The translations under genes were made by a program, and so were the position numbers. The notes beneath the pieces are model-generated. The model saw only the letters and a list, made by a program, of their open reading frames with translations, was not told the DNA's origin and did not search any database. From positions 1 to 24,250 of the forward strand of contig CAMBRH010000010.1 of the NCBI GenBank assembly GCA_945870115.1: a stretch of 24,250 nt of DNA, written 5' to 3'. Every line of letters starts with the position of its first letter. The first letter of the stretch is position 1. The stretch is from Chitinophaga pinensis (GTDB lineage Bacteria > Bacteroidota > Bacteroidia > Flavobacteriales_D > Crocinitomicaceae). Shown piece by piece: positions 9,345 to 20,600 of the stretch.

Positions 9345-9410
9345 TTAAGCGTGTAGAGTACTGTTTGAAATATATGATCCGATTTATTTCTAACAATTAA
9401 AAATTAAATT

Positions 9411-10430
9411 ATGAAAAAGATTTTTGTTAGTTCTGTATTAGTTTTATCTGCAACTTTTGGTTTCAATCAAGAAATCAATGGTGGGCCGATAAATGTACCA
9501 TCAGAAAATATTATTGATGGGGTTTATATTAAAGAACACGTTCCTACCAAAAGATTAATTCCTTACGAACACGTTCGTGAAGCGGATGTTATTTGGAGTA
9601 AAAGAGTTTGGAGAAGAATCGATTTGAGAGAAAAGATAAATCATCCTCTTTATTTTCCATTTGACGAATATTTGAATGAAAATAAACCAGACGAAACTTG
9701 GGTACGTAATTCAACACGTTGGAGTTTATGGACTGTAATTAAGCATCATGTTATGAATAATGACTTGACAGTTTTTTCAGTTTTCAATCCAATGGATATT
9801 GTGAAACAAGGTTCACCTGATGGAGATTTATTCAAATATCCAATTAAAGCCGAAACTGGAAAAAATTATTTCACAGATTCAATCTACAAAGGATTGGTTG
9901 ATGAAAGAATTTCTATGGTTACAGGAGGTGGAATTAGAGCTGTATTAAACAGTGAAGGTTTGGATTCAACTTATTTAGATTTAAACACAATGACGGAAGT
10001 TACAGTTACTGAAACTTATACTGAAAAATCATGGGTTGTTTCTAAAGACATTGTAGCTTATGATTTGAAAGAAGATTGGTTCTTTGATAAAGAAAGATCA
10101 GTATTAGATGTTCGTATTTTAGGCATTTGTCCTGTAATTTATGAATCAACAAAAGAAGGTGGTAAATATGAACAAATGTTTTGGTTATATTTCCCTCACT
10201 GTAGATTTGTATTTAACAATTACTTTTCATATAACACTAAAAATGATGCTCAATGGGTAAGTTTTGATGATGTTTTTTGGAAAAGACAATTCTCAAGTTA
10301 CATTTACCGTGAAAGTAATGTATTTGAGCGTAAAATTGATTCTTACAGAACTGGAGTTGATGCTTTAAGGGAATCAGAAAAAATTACTGAAGATATTAGA
10401 AATATTGAACACGATGTTTGGCATTTCTAA
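9411..10430 (+). CDS. gldN: GldN (PorN), periplasmic T9SS/gliding ring protein
   Basis: The product has 339 residues. The signal peptide is MKKIFVSSVLVLSATFGFNQ. The family signature block follows: LIPYEHVREADVIWSKRVWR around residues 44-63, then IDLREKINHPLY, later FSVFNPMD, and a C-terminus ending EHDVWHF. GldN associates with the lipoprotein GldK in ring-shaped complexes under the outer membrane and is essential for T9SS secretion, unless a GldO paralogue substitutes as in F. johnsoniae. It is separated from gldM by 102 bases containing a hairpin and from gldO by a canonical terminator, so it may be the last gene of the main operon. The downstream copy at 10612 is highly similar from about residue 35 onward. 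Confidence 0.95.
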   Translation: MKKIFVSSVLVLSATFGFNQEINGGPINVPSENIIDGVYIKEHVPTKRLIPYEHVREADVIWSKRVWRRIDLREKINHPLYFPFDEYLNENKPDETWVRNSTRWSLWTVIKHHVMNNDLTVFSVFNPMDIVKQGSPDGDLFKYPIKAETGKNYFTDSIYKGLVDERISMVTGGGIRAVLNSEGLDSTYLDLNTMTEVTVTETYTEKSWVVSKDIVAYDLKEDWFFDKERSVLDVRILGICPVIYESTKEGGKYEQMFWLYFPHCRFVFNNYFSYNTKNDAQWVSFDDVFWKRQFSSYIYRESNVFERKIDSYRTGVDALRESEKITEDIRNIEHDVWHF

Positions 10431-10449
10431 ATTTTAAAATATTTTTTTT

Positions 10450-10483
10450 AAAACCGTTTCATTTTTTGGAACGGTTTTTTTTT
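10450..10483 (+). terminator. Intrinsic terminator after gldN
   Basis: AAAACCGTTTC (10450-10460) pairs with GGAACGGTTTT (10468-10478) around a seven-base loop, with one G-U pair. The T-run continues to 10483. It is the clearest plus-strand terminator in the window and separates gldN from gldO transcriptionally. Confidence 0.85.
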
Positions 10484-10531
10484 GTTCATGAATTTTATGT
10501 TTGTATTAAATTGAGTTTTGTAACTTTTGAT

Positions 10532-10549
10532 TAAATAAACGTTTATTTA
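10532..10549. promoter_or_regulatory. 18-bp perfect palindrome upstream of gldO (candidate operator)
   Basis: TAAATAAACGTTTATTTA is a perfect palindrome with no loop, so it suits a dimeric DNA-binding protein better than an RNA hairpin. It lies 33 bases upstream of the putative gldO -7 box at 10582-10589, just beyond the expected -33 region. Its AT-rich halves reduce significance, but the central AACGTT and full symmetry over 18 bases stand out. Confidence 0.45.
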
Positions 10550-10581
10550 TTAAATCTTTTTTTAAGGTTCATCTGAAATTT

Positions 10582-10589
10582 TAAGTTTG
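10582..10589 (+). promoter_or_regulatory. -7 box of gldO
   Basis: TAAGTTTG matches TAnnTTTG exactly and lies 22 bases before the gldO ATG. No clear -33 TTG was found. Together with the terminator after gldN it indicates that gldO has its own promoter. Confidence 0.45.
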
Positions 10590-10611
10590 GTCTAATTCAA
10601 AATTTAGTTTA

Positions 10612-11631
10612 ATGAATGGTTTTATTCTTTTATTTTTTTTATATTTTTCTCTTTTCATTTATGGACAGAATGGTGGACCTCCAAATGTTAGTGGAGATTC
10701 CAATTTGCTTATAATCGATAGTCCATATTTAAAGGAACATATTCTCACCAAAAGATTAATTCCTTATGAGCATGTCCGTGAAGCGGATGTTATTTGGAGT
10801 AAAAGAGTATGGCGAAGAATTGATTTAAGGGAAAAGATTAACCATCCTCTTTATTATCCTTTTGATGAATATATAAATGAAAATAAACCAGGTGAAATAT
10901 GGAAATTAAATAATTCTCATTGGAGTTTATGGACAGTAATTAAATATCAATTATTGTTTGGTAATCTTACTCTTTTTTCTGTTTATAATCCGATGGATAT
11001 CGTAAAACAAGGTTCTCCTGATGGAGATTTATTCAAATATCCAATTAAAGCTGAAACAGGAAAGAATTATTTTATCGATTCAATTTACAAAAATTTAGTT
11101 GATGAAAGGATTTCTATGGTAACTGGGGGTGGAATTAGAGCTGTATTAAATAGTGAAGGTGTGGATTCAACCTATATAGATTTGAACTCTATGACTGAGG
11201 TGACAGTTACTGAAACTTTTTCTGAAAAATCTTGGATTTTATCTAAAGATATTGTTGCTTACGATTTAAAGGAAGATTGGTTTTTTGATAAAGAAAGATC
11301 TGTGTTAGATGTTCGTATTTTAGGAATTTGTCCTGTAATTTATGAATTTACTAAAGAAGGTGGAAAGTATGTGCAGTTATTTTGGTTGTATTTTCCACAT
11401 TGTAGATTTGTGTTTAATAATTACTTTACCTATAATACTAAAAATGATGCGCAATGGGTAAGTTTTGATGATCTTTTTTGGAAAAGACAATTCTCTAGTT
11501 ACATTTATCGTGAAAGCAATGTATATGAGCGTAAAATTGACTCTTTTAGAACAGGAGTTGATGCTTTGAGAGAATCAGAAAAAATAAATGAAGATATTAG
11601 AATTATTGAGCACGATGTATGGCATTTCTAA
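10612..11631 (+). CDS. gldO: GldO, tandem paralogue of GldN
   Basis: The product has 339 residues, exactly the length of the upstream GldN. From about residue 35 to the end the two are nearly collinear, sharing LIPYEHVREADVIWSKRVWR, the DIVKQGSPDGDLFKYPIKAE block, TGGGIRAVLNSEG and the EHDVWHF tail. The first ~35 residues differ. Here the signal sequence is MNGFILLFFLYFSLFIYGQ, which lacks the usual basic residues before the hydrophobic core but keeps a plausible cleavage before Gln19. This is the gldN/gldO arrangement known from F. johnsoniae, where either paralogue supports secretion to some degree. Which of the two is the true GldN orthologue cannot be decided here. It has its own promoter elements and a bidirectional terminator at 11647-11676. 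Confidence 0.92.
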   Translation: MNGFILLFFLYFSLFIYGQNGGPPNVSGDSNLLIIDSPYLKEHILTKRLIPYEHVREADVIWSKRVWRRIDLREKINHPLYYPFDEYINENKPGEIWKLNNSHWSLWTVIKYQLLFGNLTLFSVYNPMDIVKQGSPDGDLFKYPIKAETGKNYFIDSIYKNLVDERISMVTGGGIRAVLNSEGVDSTYIDLNSMTEVTVTETFSEKSWILSKDIVAYDLKEDWFFDKERSVLDVRILGICPVIYEFTKEGGKYVQLFWLYFPHCRFVFNNYFTYNTKNDAQWVSFDDLFWKRQFSSYIYRESNVYERKIDSFRTGVDALRESEKINEDIRIIEHDVWHF

Positions 11632-11646
11632 ATGTTTCCTATAAAA

Positions 11647-11676
11647 AAAGCTGTTTAAATTTCTCTAAACAGCTTT
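11647..11676. terminator. Bidirectional terminator between convergent gldO and the giant protease gene
   Basis: AAAGCTGTTTA (11647-11657) pairs perfectly with TAAACAGCTTT (11666-11676) around an eight-base loop, with A-runs on the left and T-rich sequence on the right. It starts 16 bases after the gldO stop and ends 21 before the stop of the minus-strand gene, so it can serve both. It has the same stem and right flank as the terminator at 792-821. Confidence 0.85.
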
Positions 11677-11696
11677 CTTATGATTTCAATTTGTAA

Positions 11697-14600
11697 TTAT
11701 TTAATCAATTGAACTCTTTCTATTTTTTCAAAATTTTCTCCTTTTAAAACGATTGAATAAAGTCCATCAGCTAAATCCGATAAATTGATTGAGTGATCAA
11801 TAGTTAATTCTTGCATACCTACTAAACGACCTAATTCATCCCGAATTTCAATTGTTTTTATATTATTTAATAATTCCCCTTTAATGGTAATAGTTGAATT
11901 CGTAGGATTAGGATAAATTGTGAAATCTGCAGTTGTTGTTTCTTCTAAATCAACACAATTTAAAACATTTTGATTGTCAGAGGCTGTTCCCTGGCATCCA
12001 TTATCATCTATTAGTGTGTAATCAATAATGTTTACTCCTAAGAATGCAAAGAATGGATCAAATGTGGAAGTTACTGTCCCATTTACACTATAATTTCCTC
12101 CTGCAGGTAAACCATTGGTCAATGCAAAGGCATTTGCTGTATTACATACATCCGTAAATGGTGTTAAAGTGACAACTGGATTTAAATTTTCAGTTACCGT
12201 TATTACATTTGAAGTGGCGCTGCATCCATTTTGTAAAACTGTAACAGAGAATGTTCCAGAATTATTTACAATAATTGTTGGTACTACTTCACCTGACGAC
12301 CATGTTATTCCAGATGTTGTTAATGATGTTAATTGCACACTTCCTCCTTCACAGAATGTTGTTGAACCTGTTACAGAAATCAATGGTGTAATTGGTGTTT
12401 GATTAACAGTGATTAAAATTGGTGCAGAAGTTGCACTGCAACCTAAAGTTGTTTCGGTAACACTAAATGAGCCAGAATTTGAAACTGATATTGATTGATT
12501 ATTTGACCCCGTTGTCCAATTATTGTTACTTAAGGCTGAAGAAGTTAAAATCACTGAACTTCCAGAACAAATAGTAGTTGGTCCACTCGCTGAAATTACA
12601 GGAGTTGCTGGAATTGGATTTACTGTTATTACTTCTGCTAAAGAAGTAGCAAGACATCCACCAACATTTACTGTCACATCATAATTTCCAGATGCTGACA
12701 CAGTGATTGCTTGCGTAGTTGCTCCTGTTGACCATGTGTTATTTGTAGCAGATGATGAAGTTAAGACTACATTTCCTCCTTGACAGAAAGTTGTAACATT
12801 ACTCGCTGTTATTATTGGAGTTGGTGTAGGGATTGAATTTACATTGATTATAATATCAGTCGAACTTGCTGAGCAGAATCCATTAGAAACAGTAACATTG
12901 TATGTTCCTGAATTTGAAACTGTAATGAAATCAGTTGTTTCACCAGTTGACCAAGTATTATTTCCAATTGACGATGAAGTTAAAACTACATTGTCACCAA
13001 TGCAAAAGTCAGTAGGACCATTTGCGGTAATAGTTGGCGTTGAAGGAATCGGATTAACAGTTACAATTTCATCTAAAGAAATTAATGAAGAACATCCATT
13101 TGTTAAAACAGAAACAGAAATAACATCAGATGTCAAAACTGTAATTGATTGCGTTGTTTCTCCAGTTGACCAAACATTATCTATAGCTGAAGATGAAGTT
13201 AAGACAACGGAACCGCCATCACAAAATGTGGTTGTTCCACTTGCAGTTATTGTTGGTGTCGCTGGAACTGGATTAACAACTACAATTTCGTCTGTTGAAA
13301 TTTCAGAGCAAAGTCCATCTGTTACGGTTACATTGTAATTTCCACTTGCTGTAACAGAGATTGATTGCGTTGTTTCACCTGTTGACCATAGATTATTTAC
13401 GGCAGAAGAAGATGTCAAAATAACCGATCCGCCATCACAAAAAGTTGTAATTCCACTTGCACTAATTGTTGGTACAGCTGGTGCCACATTTTGATTTATG
13501 GTAAAATTCAATGTGTTTGATGTACATCCGTTATCAAAAGTTACATCGTAATTTCCTCCCGATAAAGCACCAATTGTGAAAGGAAGTGTGATTCCTGTAT
13601 TTGTATTTGAAATAGGACCATTAAGGATTAAATCTCCAGTCATTGTTCCAATTATTTCAACAGAACCATCATTTAAACCACATTGACTTGCATCAGAAAG
13701 TAAACCTAAAGAAATCGTTTCAACTGGATTTACGGTAACAATTTCTGGTAAGGATGTTGCAGTACACAAAAAGTTTGATTCAGTTACAGTGTAAGTTCCG
13801 CCTGAAATCACAGTGATTGAAGCTGTTGTTTCGCCAGTTGACCAAAGATTAGTTGTTGGAGAAGAAGAAGTTAATGTCACACTTCCGCCAGCACAAAATG
13901 TTGTTGTTCCACTTGCTGTAATAGTTGGAACCGCTGGTTGAGGAACAACTGTAATGTTTTCAACTGCTGCTGAAGATGAGCAACCTGCAACATTTAAAAC
14001 TAATGTAACAGTTGTTGATGCAGAAGCTGTAAATGTAATAATGTTTGTTGTTTCGCCAGTTGACCACAAGTTATCTGTTGGGGAAGATGATTCAAGTACA
14101 ACTGAACCTGTTCCACAGAAAGAAGTTCCACCACCCAAAATAATTGTTGGTTGAGCTGGTGCTCCCGGATCTGCAAGAGAAACGCTTTCAGTGTTTGAAG
14201 CACATCCATTTGCAGTGAAAGTGAAGTTATAAGTTCCACTTCCTAAACCGTTTGCTGTGAAAGGTAAAGTTACTCCTAGATTAGAACCAGAAGTAGTTCC
14301 TGTCCAAGATAAATCTCCTGTCCCAGTTCCCGTTATTTCTGCAGAACCTGTTGAAGATCCGCATGAAATTGGATTAGTTAAATTTGCACTTGCAATTACT
14401 GGTACAGGATTGATTGTTACTACTTCACTTACTGCAGCAGAGTTACAAGCTCCTGAAGATACCATTACTGAATATGTTCCAGCAGTTGAAACTGTAATTG
14501 ATTGTGTCGTTTCACCAGTTGACCAAACATTATCTACTAATGAAGATGAAGTTAAAACAACATTTCCACCAGAACAAAAACTTAAAGGTCCAGAAGCTGA

Positions 14601-17600
14601 AATTGTTGGTGTTACAACTCCTGGGTCTGAAAGCGAAACAGTTAAAGTATTAGATGTACATGAATTTGCATCAAGTAGTGTGAGGTCATACGTTCCAGCT
14701 GCGAAATTTATTACATTTACCGGAAGAATAACAGAAATAGTTCCAGAACTAGTTCCAGTCCAAGATAAGAAGCCTGAACCAGTTCCTAAAACTGTAATTT
14801 CACCATTTGTACTTCCACAAACTGGAGGTTGTAACAAAAATCCTTGTGAAATCGCTACTGGAGTAGGATCATTTAAAGTTATTGAAATTGTATTAGAAAT
14901 ACACCCATCATTGAAAGTGAAATCATATGTTCCAGCTGAGAATCCTATGATATTATTAGGTAAAGTGACAGCTAAAACTGAACCAGTTGATGTTCCAGTC
15001 CAAGAAATATCTCCAGTACCAGAACCGTTTATTTCAATTTCACCATCAGAGCCCAAACAATTAAACGGATTTAATACTGCTCCTTGAGAAATCGTTCCAC
15101 CAATTGGATCAGTTATCGTTACAGATAATGTGTTTGAAATACATCCATCATTGAATGTGAAATCGTATGTTCCTGCAGAGAATCCTGAGATATTATTTGG
15201 TAAAGGTACACCTAGAACTGAACCAGTTGTTGTTCCAGTCCAAGAAATATCTCCCGTTCCAGTTCCTGAGATTTCAATTTCACCATCAGAACCTAAACAA
15301 GAAGTTGGACTAAGCGTTGTTCCTTGTGAAATTATTATTCCAGTCGGATCAATTAACGTAACAGTAACAGTATTTGATGTACAACCATCATTGAAAGTGA
15401 AATCATAAGTTCCAGCTGTAAAAGTTGAAGTTGTGAATGGTAAAGTAACAGCTAAATCAGTTCCCGTCATTGTACCAGTATAAGATAAATCTCCCGTTCC
15501 AGTTCCAGTAATTTCAATTGAACCATCGCTAGCTAGGCAAGTTGTTGGATTTGAAGTTGAACCTTGTGAAATAACTGAACTTGGGTTATTCAAAGTTACA
15601 TTTATTGTATTTGAAATACATCCGTCATTAAAAGTGAAATCATAGGTTCCTGCTGAGAAAATTGAACTGCTAAATGGTAAAGTAACACCAAAATCAGTTC
15701 CAGACATTGTTCCTGTGTAAGATAAATCTCCTGTACCTGTTCCCGTAATTTCAATCGAACCATCACTTCCTAAACAAACCGTAGGATTTGATGTTGTTCC
15801 TTGTGAAATTGTACTCCCTGCGGGATCAGTAAAAGTGATTGAAATTGTATTTGAAGGGCAGCCATCATTAAAAGTAAAATCATACGTTCCCGCAGAAAAA
15901 CCAGAAAAAGTTGCATTTAAACTAGTTGCCAAGATATTTCCAGAACTTGTGCCTGTCCAAGACAAATCACCCGTACCAAATCCGATATCCAAAATTTCTG
16001 TTGAGCCATCCGAATTACCACAAGTACTTGGCTCAGAAAGAGTTCCAGCTGAAATTGTTGTAGGAATGATTACAGTAATAACTTCATTTACAGATGTGTT
16101 TGTACAAGTTCCACTAGTTACAGCAACAGTATAATTACCTCCAGCAGAAACAGTAATAGTTTGTGTAGTTTCACCAGTTGACCAAAGATTGTTTATGGCA
16201 GAAGATGATGTTAAATTAACACTTCCTCCAAGACAAAATGTTGTTAGGCCGCTGGCAGTAATTATTGGCAAAGCAGGCATTGCATCAACTGTAATTATTT
16301 CACTTACTGAACCTGAATTACATCCAGCAGTTGAAACGAAAACTGAGTAAGTATTTGAGGTTGATACAACAATTGATTGAGTTGTTTCTCCTGTTGACCA
16401 AACGTTATCATTTGCGGAAGAAGATGTTAAAGTGATTGAACCGCCACAAAAAGTAGTTGGGCCACTTGGAGTAATTGTTGGGGTTGCTGGTGCTCCTGGA
16501 TCTGATAAACTTACAGAAATTGTATTTGAGTTACAACCATTGTTGAAAGTAAAATTATATGTTCCTGCGGAGAATCCTAAAATATTATTTGGTAAATTAA
16601 CACCTAAAACAGAACCAGAAGTAGTTCCTGTCCAAGAAATATCTCCAGTTCCTATTCCTGATATTTCAATTTCACCATCACTGGCAGCACAAATTGTTGG
16701 ATTAAGAATTGTTCCTTGAGCTATAGCGATTCCAATAGGATCTGTTAAAGTGACAGAAATCGTATTTGATGTACAACCGTTGTTGAATGTGAAATCGTAT
16801 GTTCCAGCTGTTAATCCTGAAGTTGCAAAAGGTAAGGTGATTCCAAGATTTGATCCAGACATCGTTCCTATGTAGGATAAATCTCCAGTTCCTGTTCCAG
16901 TTATCTCAATGGAACCATCTGTTCCTAAACAAACTGTAGGATTTGAAGTTGTTCCTTGCGTAATTGCTATTCCACTTGGATCAGTTAAAGTGACTGAAAT
17001 AGTATTTGAAGCACAACCATCATTGAACGTGAAATCATATGTTCCTGCAGTGAAAGTTGTAGTGGTGAATGGCAAAGTTACAGCTAAATCAGTCCCAGAC
17101 ATTGTTCCTGTGTATGATAAATCTCCAGTACCAGTTCCAGTAATTTCAATTGAACCATCGCTTCCTAAACAAGTTGTAGGATTTGAAGTTGTTCCTTGAG
17201 CTATTGCAATGCCACTTGGATCAGTTAAAGTAACAGAAACGGTATTTGAAGCACAGCCATCGTTGAACGTGAAATCATAGGTTCCAGCAGTGAAAGTTGA
17301 AATTGTGAATGGTAAATTAATTCCGGCAAGTGTTCCAGTCATTGTACCTGTGTAAGATAAATCTCCAGTACCAGTTCCAGTAATTTCAATTGAACCATCG
17401 CTTCCTAAACAAGTTGTAGGATTAGAAGTTGTCCCTTGAGCAATTGCAATTCCAACCGGGTCAATTAAAGTAACAGAAATTGTATTTGAAGCACAACCAT
17501 CGTTGAAAGTAAAATCATACGTTCCAGCTGAGAAGCCAGTAATGTTGTTTGGTAAAGTTACAGCCGAGACAGAACCTATTGATGTTCCAATCCAAGAAAT

Positions 17601-20600
17601 ATCACCCGTTCCTGTTCCTGTAATTTCAATTGAACCATCACTTGCTAAACAAGCTGTAGGATTTGAAGCGGTTCCTTGAGCAATTGCAATTCCACTTGGA
17701 TCAGCTAAAGTAACAGAAATCGTATTTGAAGCACAGCCATCGTTGAAGGTGAAATCATAGGTTCCTGCAGTGAAAGTAGAAATTGTGAATGGCAAAGTAA
17801 TTCCTAAAAGTGTTCCAAACATTGGTCCTGTATAAGATAAATCTCCAGTGCCAGTTCCAGTAATTTCAATTGAACCATCAGTTCCTAAACAAGTTGTAGG
17901 ATTTGAAGTTGTTCCTTGAGCAATTACAATTCCAATTGGGTCAACTAAAGTGACAGAAATTGTATTTGAAGCACAACCATCGTTGAAAGTGAAATCATAC
18001 GTTCCAGCACTAAATCCAGTAATATTACTTGGTAAATTAGCAGCTAAAACAGAACCTGTTGATGTTCCAGTCCAAGTTATATCTCCAGTTCCAGTTCCTG
18101 TAATTTCAATTGAACCGTCACTTCCTAAACAAGCTGTTGGATTTGAAGTAGTTCCTTGAGCAATTACAACTGCACTTGGATCAGTTAATGTGACAGAAAT
18201 CGTATTTGATGTACAACCGTTGTTGAATGTGAAATCATAGGTTCCAGCAGTGAAAGTTGAAGTTGTGAACGGTAAAGTTATTCCAAGATTTGAACCACTC
18301 GCAGTTCCTGTATAAGATAAATCTCCTGTTCCTGTTCCAGTAATTTGGATTGAACCATCCGTTCCTAAACAAGTTGTTGGTTTTGAAGTAGTTCCTTGAG
18401 CAATTACAACTGCACTTGGATCAGTTAATGTGACTGAAATTGTATTTGATGTACAACCATTGTTGAATGTGAAATCATAGGTTCCAGCATTGAAAGTTGA
18501 AGTTGTGAACGGTAAAGTTACAGCTAAATCTGTCCCAGACATTGTACCAATATAAGTTAAATCTCCCGTTCCAGTTCCTGTAATTTCAATCGAACCATCA
18601 CTTCCTAAACAAGTTGTTGGGTTTGAAGTAGTTCCTTGAGCAATTACAACTGCACTTGGATCAGTTAATGTAACAGAAATCGTATTAGAAGTACAGCCAT
18701 TATTAAATGTGAAATCGTATGTTCCAGCAGTGAAAGTTGAACTTGTGAATGGCAAAGTTATTTCAAGATTTGAACCACTCGCAGTTCCTGTATAAGATAA
18801 ATCTCCTGTTCCAGTTCCTGTAATTTCAATTGAACCATCCGTTCCTAAACAAGTTGTAGGATTTGAAGTTGTACCTTGTGCAATTACTGTTGAATTTACA
18901 GTCAAAGTTGCTGGTGAAGAAACTGCGTTACCGCAAGAATTAGTTACGTGACATTCGTACAAGTAATTATTCATTGAAGCCGAAGCTCCAGTAATACTTA
19001 AAGTACCAGTTGACGTTCCAGAATATACCCCAGTATTGGACAAGCTTACAAATCCTGAACCACTATCTTCAAACCATTGAAAATTAAGTGTAGCATCACC
19101 ATTGGCTGTAGAATTAAAACTTACATTGTCACTTGCACATATTGTGGCATCAGCTGGATTACCTGTAATACTAGGAGCAATGCAAGTTGTGGTAATTAGG
19201 ACACCATAATCTTCTCGATCTCCGATAAATGTGTTAGCTAAACAAAAGCGTTCATTATTAGTAAAAGCTGTTGTTTCTCCCATTATTCTCATAACTAAGA
19301 GATTATCTTGAGTCGCAGTTAGGGGGATGATTACATTTCCTACAATTGTTGATGAAGTAGATGCAGCAGTTGAACCAGATAATACTAATTCTCCAGCATC
19401 AGCAATATCTCCATCATTGTTATAATCAATGTAGGCTTCCATCATTTCAGCACCTGATCCTCCAGTTGCGTTTATAGTTACAGATAAACTATAAGTTAAT
19501 CCAGCTTCAACAATTGTATTACTTGTACATGTGAAATCTGTATTTGCTGCATTAACACTTGCTGACGTGCTATTATTTATAGTGTTAAAAATAACATTGC
19601 TGATTGTTTGACCAAAATTTCCAGTGTTATTAGTTGCTCTTGTACACAATGGAGTAGGAGCAGTACTTACAACCACATAATCATTTTTTGTTAGAGTTGT
19701 AGTTCCTATTGGAGTTGTTAAGGTTAGACTTACATCAAAAGTACCTGTATTAGCGAAGTTAATAGTTGGATTTTGACTTGTAGAAGTATAGGTATTTGTA
19801 CCATTTGTTATGCTCCATAAAAAACTAGTACCGGTCCATGCAGTTTCTGACATGAAAGTATTAGGAGCGCAAGAACTCAAATCATAAAATATGATATCTT
19901 GACCTGTACCACATAAAATTGTTTTGGAAGCTTTAAAATCAACAACAGATGCAGCTACAGGTATTAAAGCCATATTGCCATTACTTTCTAGAAAAGAAGC
20001 TCTAGTTGTTGAAATGGCTGTTTGCATTCTTGATCGTTGATCTAAAGTAAGCATATTTTGACACGCATCAGAGGAATAATCCATGTAATTATTGATAAAT
20101 AAACTTGAAGAGCTACCCCCATCACATGCGTTTGCAGCAATAACGCAATCACTACTACTTTGACGATGAGGAGGCGTATCAGCACAACAATCTCCTGAAC
20201 CAGATCCACATGCGTTGCCAACAGGGCAAATACTACCATCTCCACCATCGCCTTCGAAGGTATGGTATAAGTTTAAAGAATGGCCTAATTCATGAATAAG
20301 AGTAGTACTTGTTGAATTTTTCATATTATTAACTAGCATTACGGCACCATCATTAGCTGTTCCGTGACTACTTGCAAAAAAAGCATAACCTTGAATTCCA
20401 GATCCACCATTGTTGTTGTCAATTTCTGAAATAAGCCAGATATTATAATATTCACTTTGATCCCAAACAATTTGTGATTTAAGTACAGCATCAGTTATGC
20501 CTGATCCAGTTGACCTTCTAACTCCAGATGACATATATGTTGCATTACCAGTCATATCAAAGCGATTGATTCCGTTTGTGCAATTTCCAGAAGGATCTCG

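Noticed and set aside
12115..18159. Many plus-strand open frames opposite the giant gene, up to 276 codons (14257-15087)
   Set aside because: They repeat with the 240-bp or ~216-bp period of the minus-strand repeats, lack promoters and look like antisense shadows of Thr/Ser/Gly-rich coding sequence.
16488..18887. Regular 240-bp repeats considered as a CRISPR or satellite array
   Set aside because: They are in-frame coding repeats with no unique spacers between short identical repeats.
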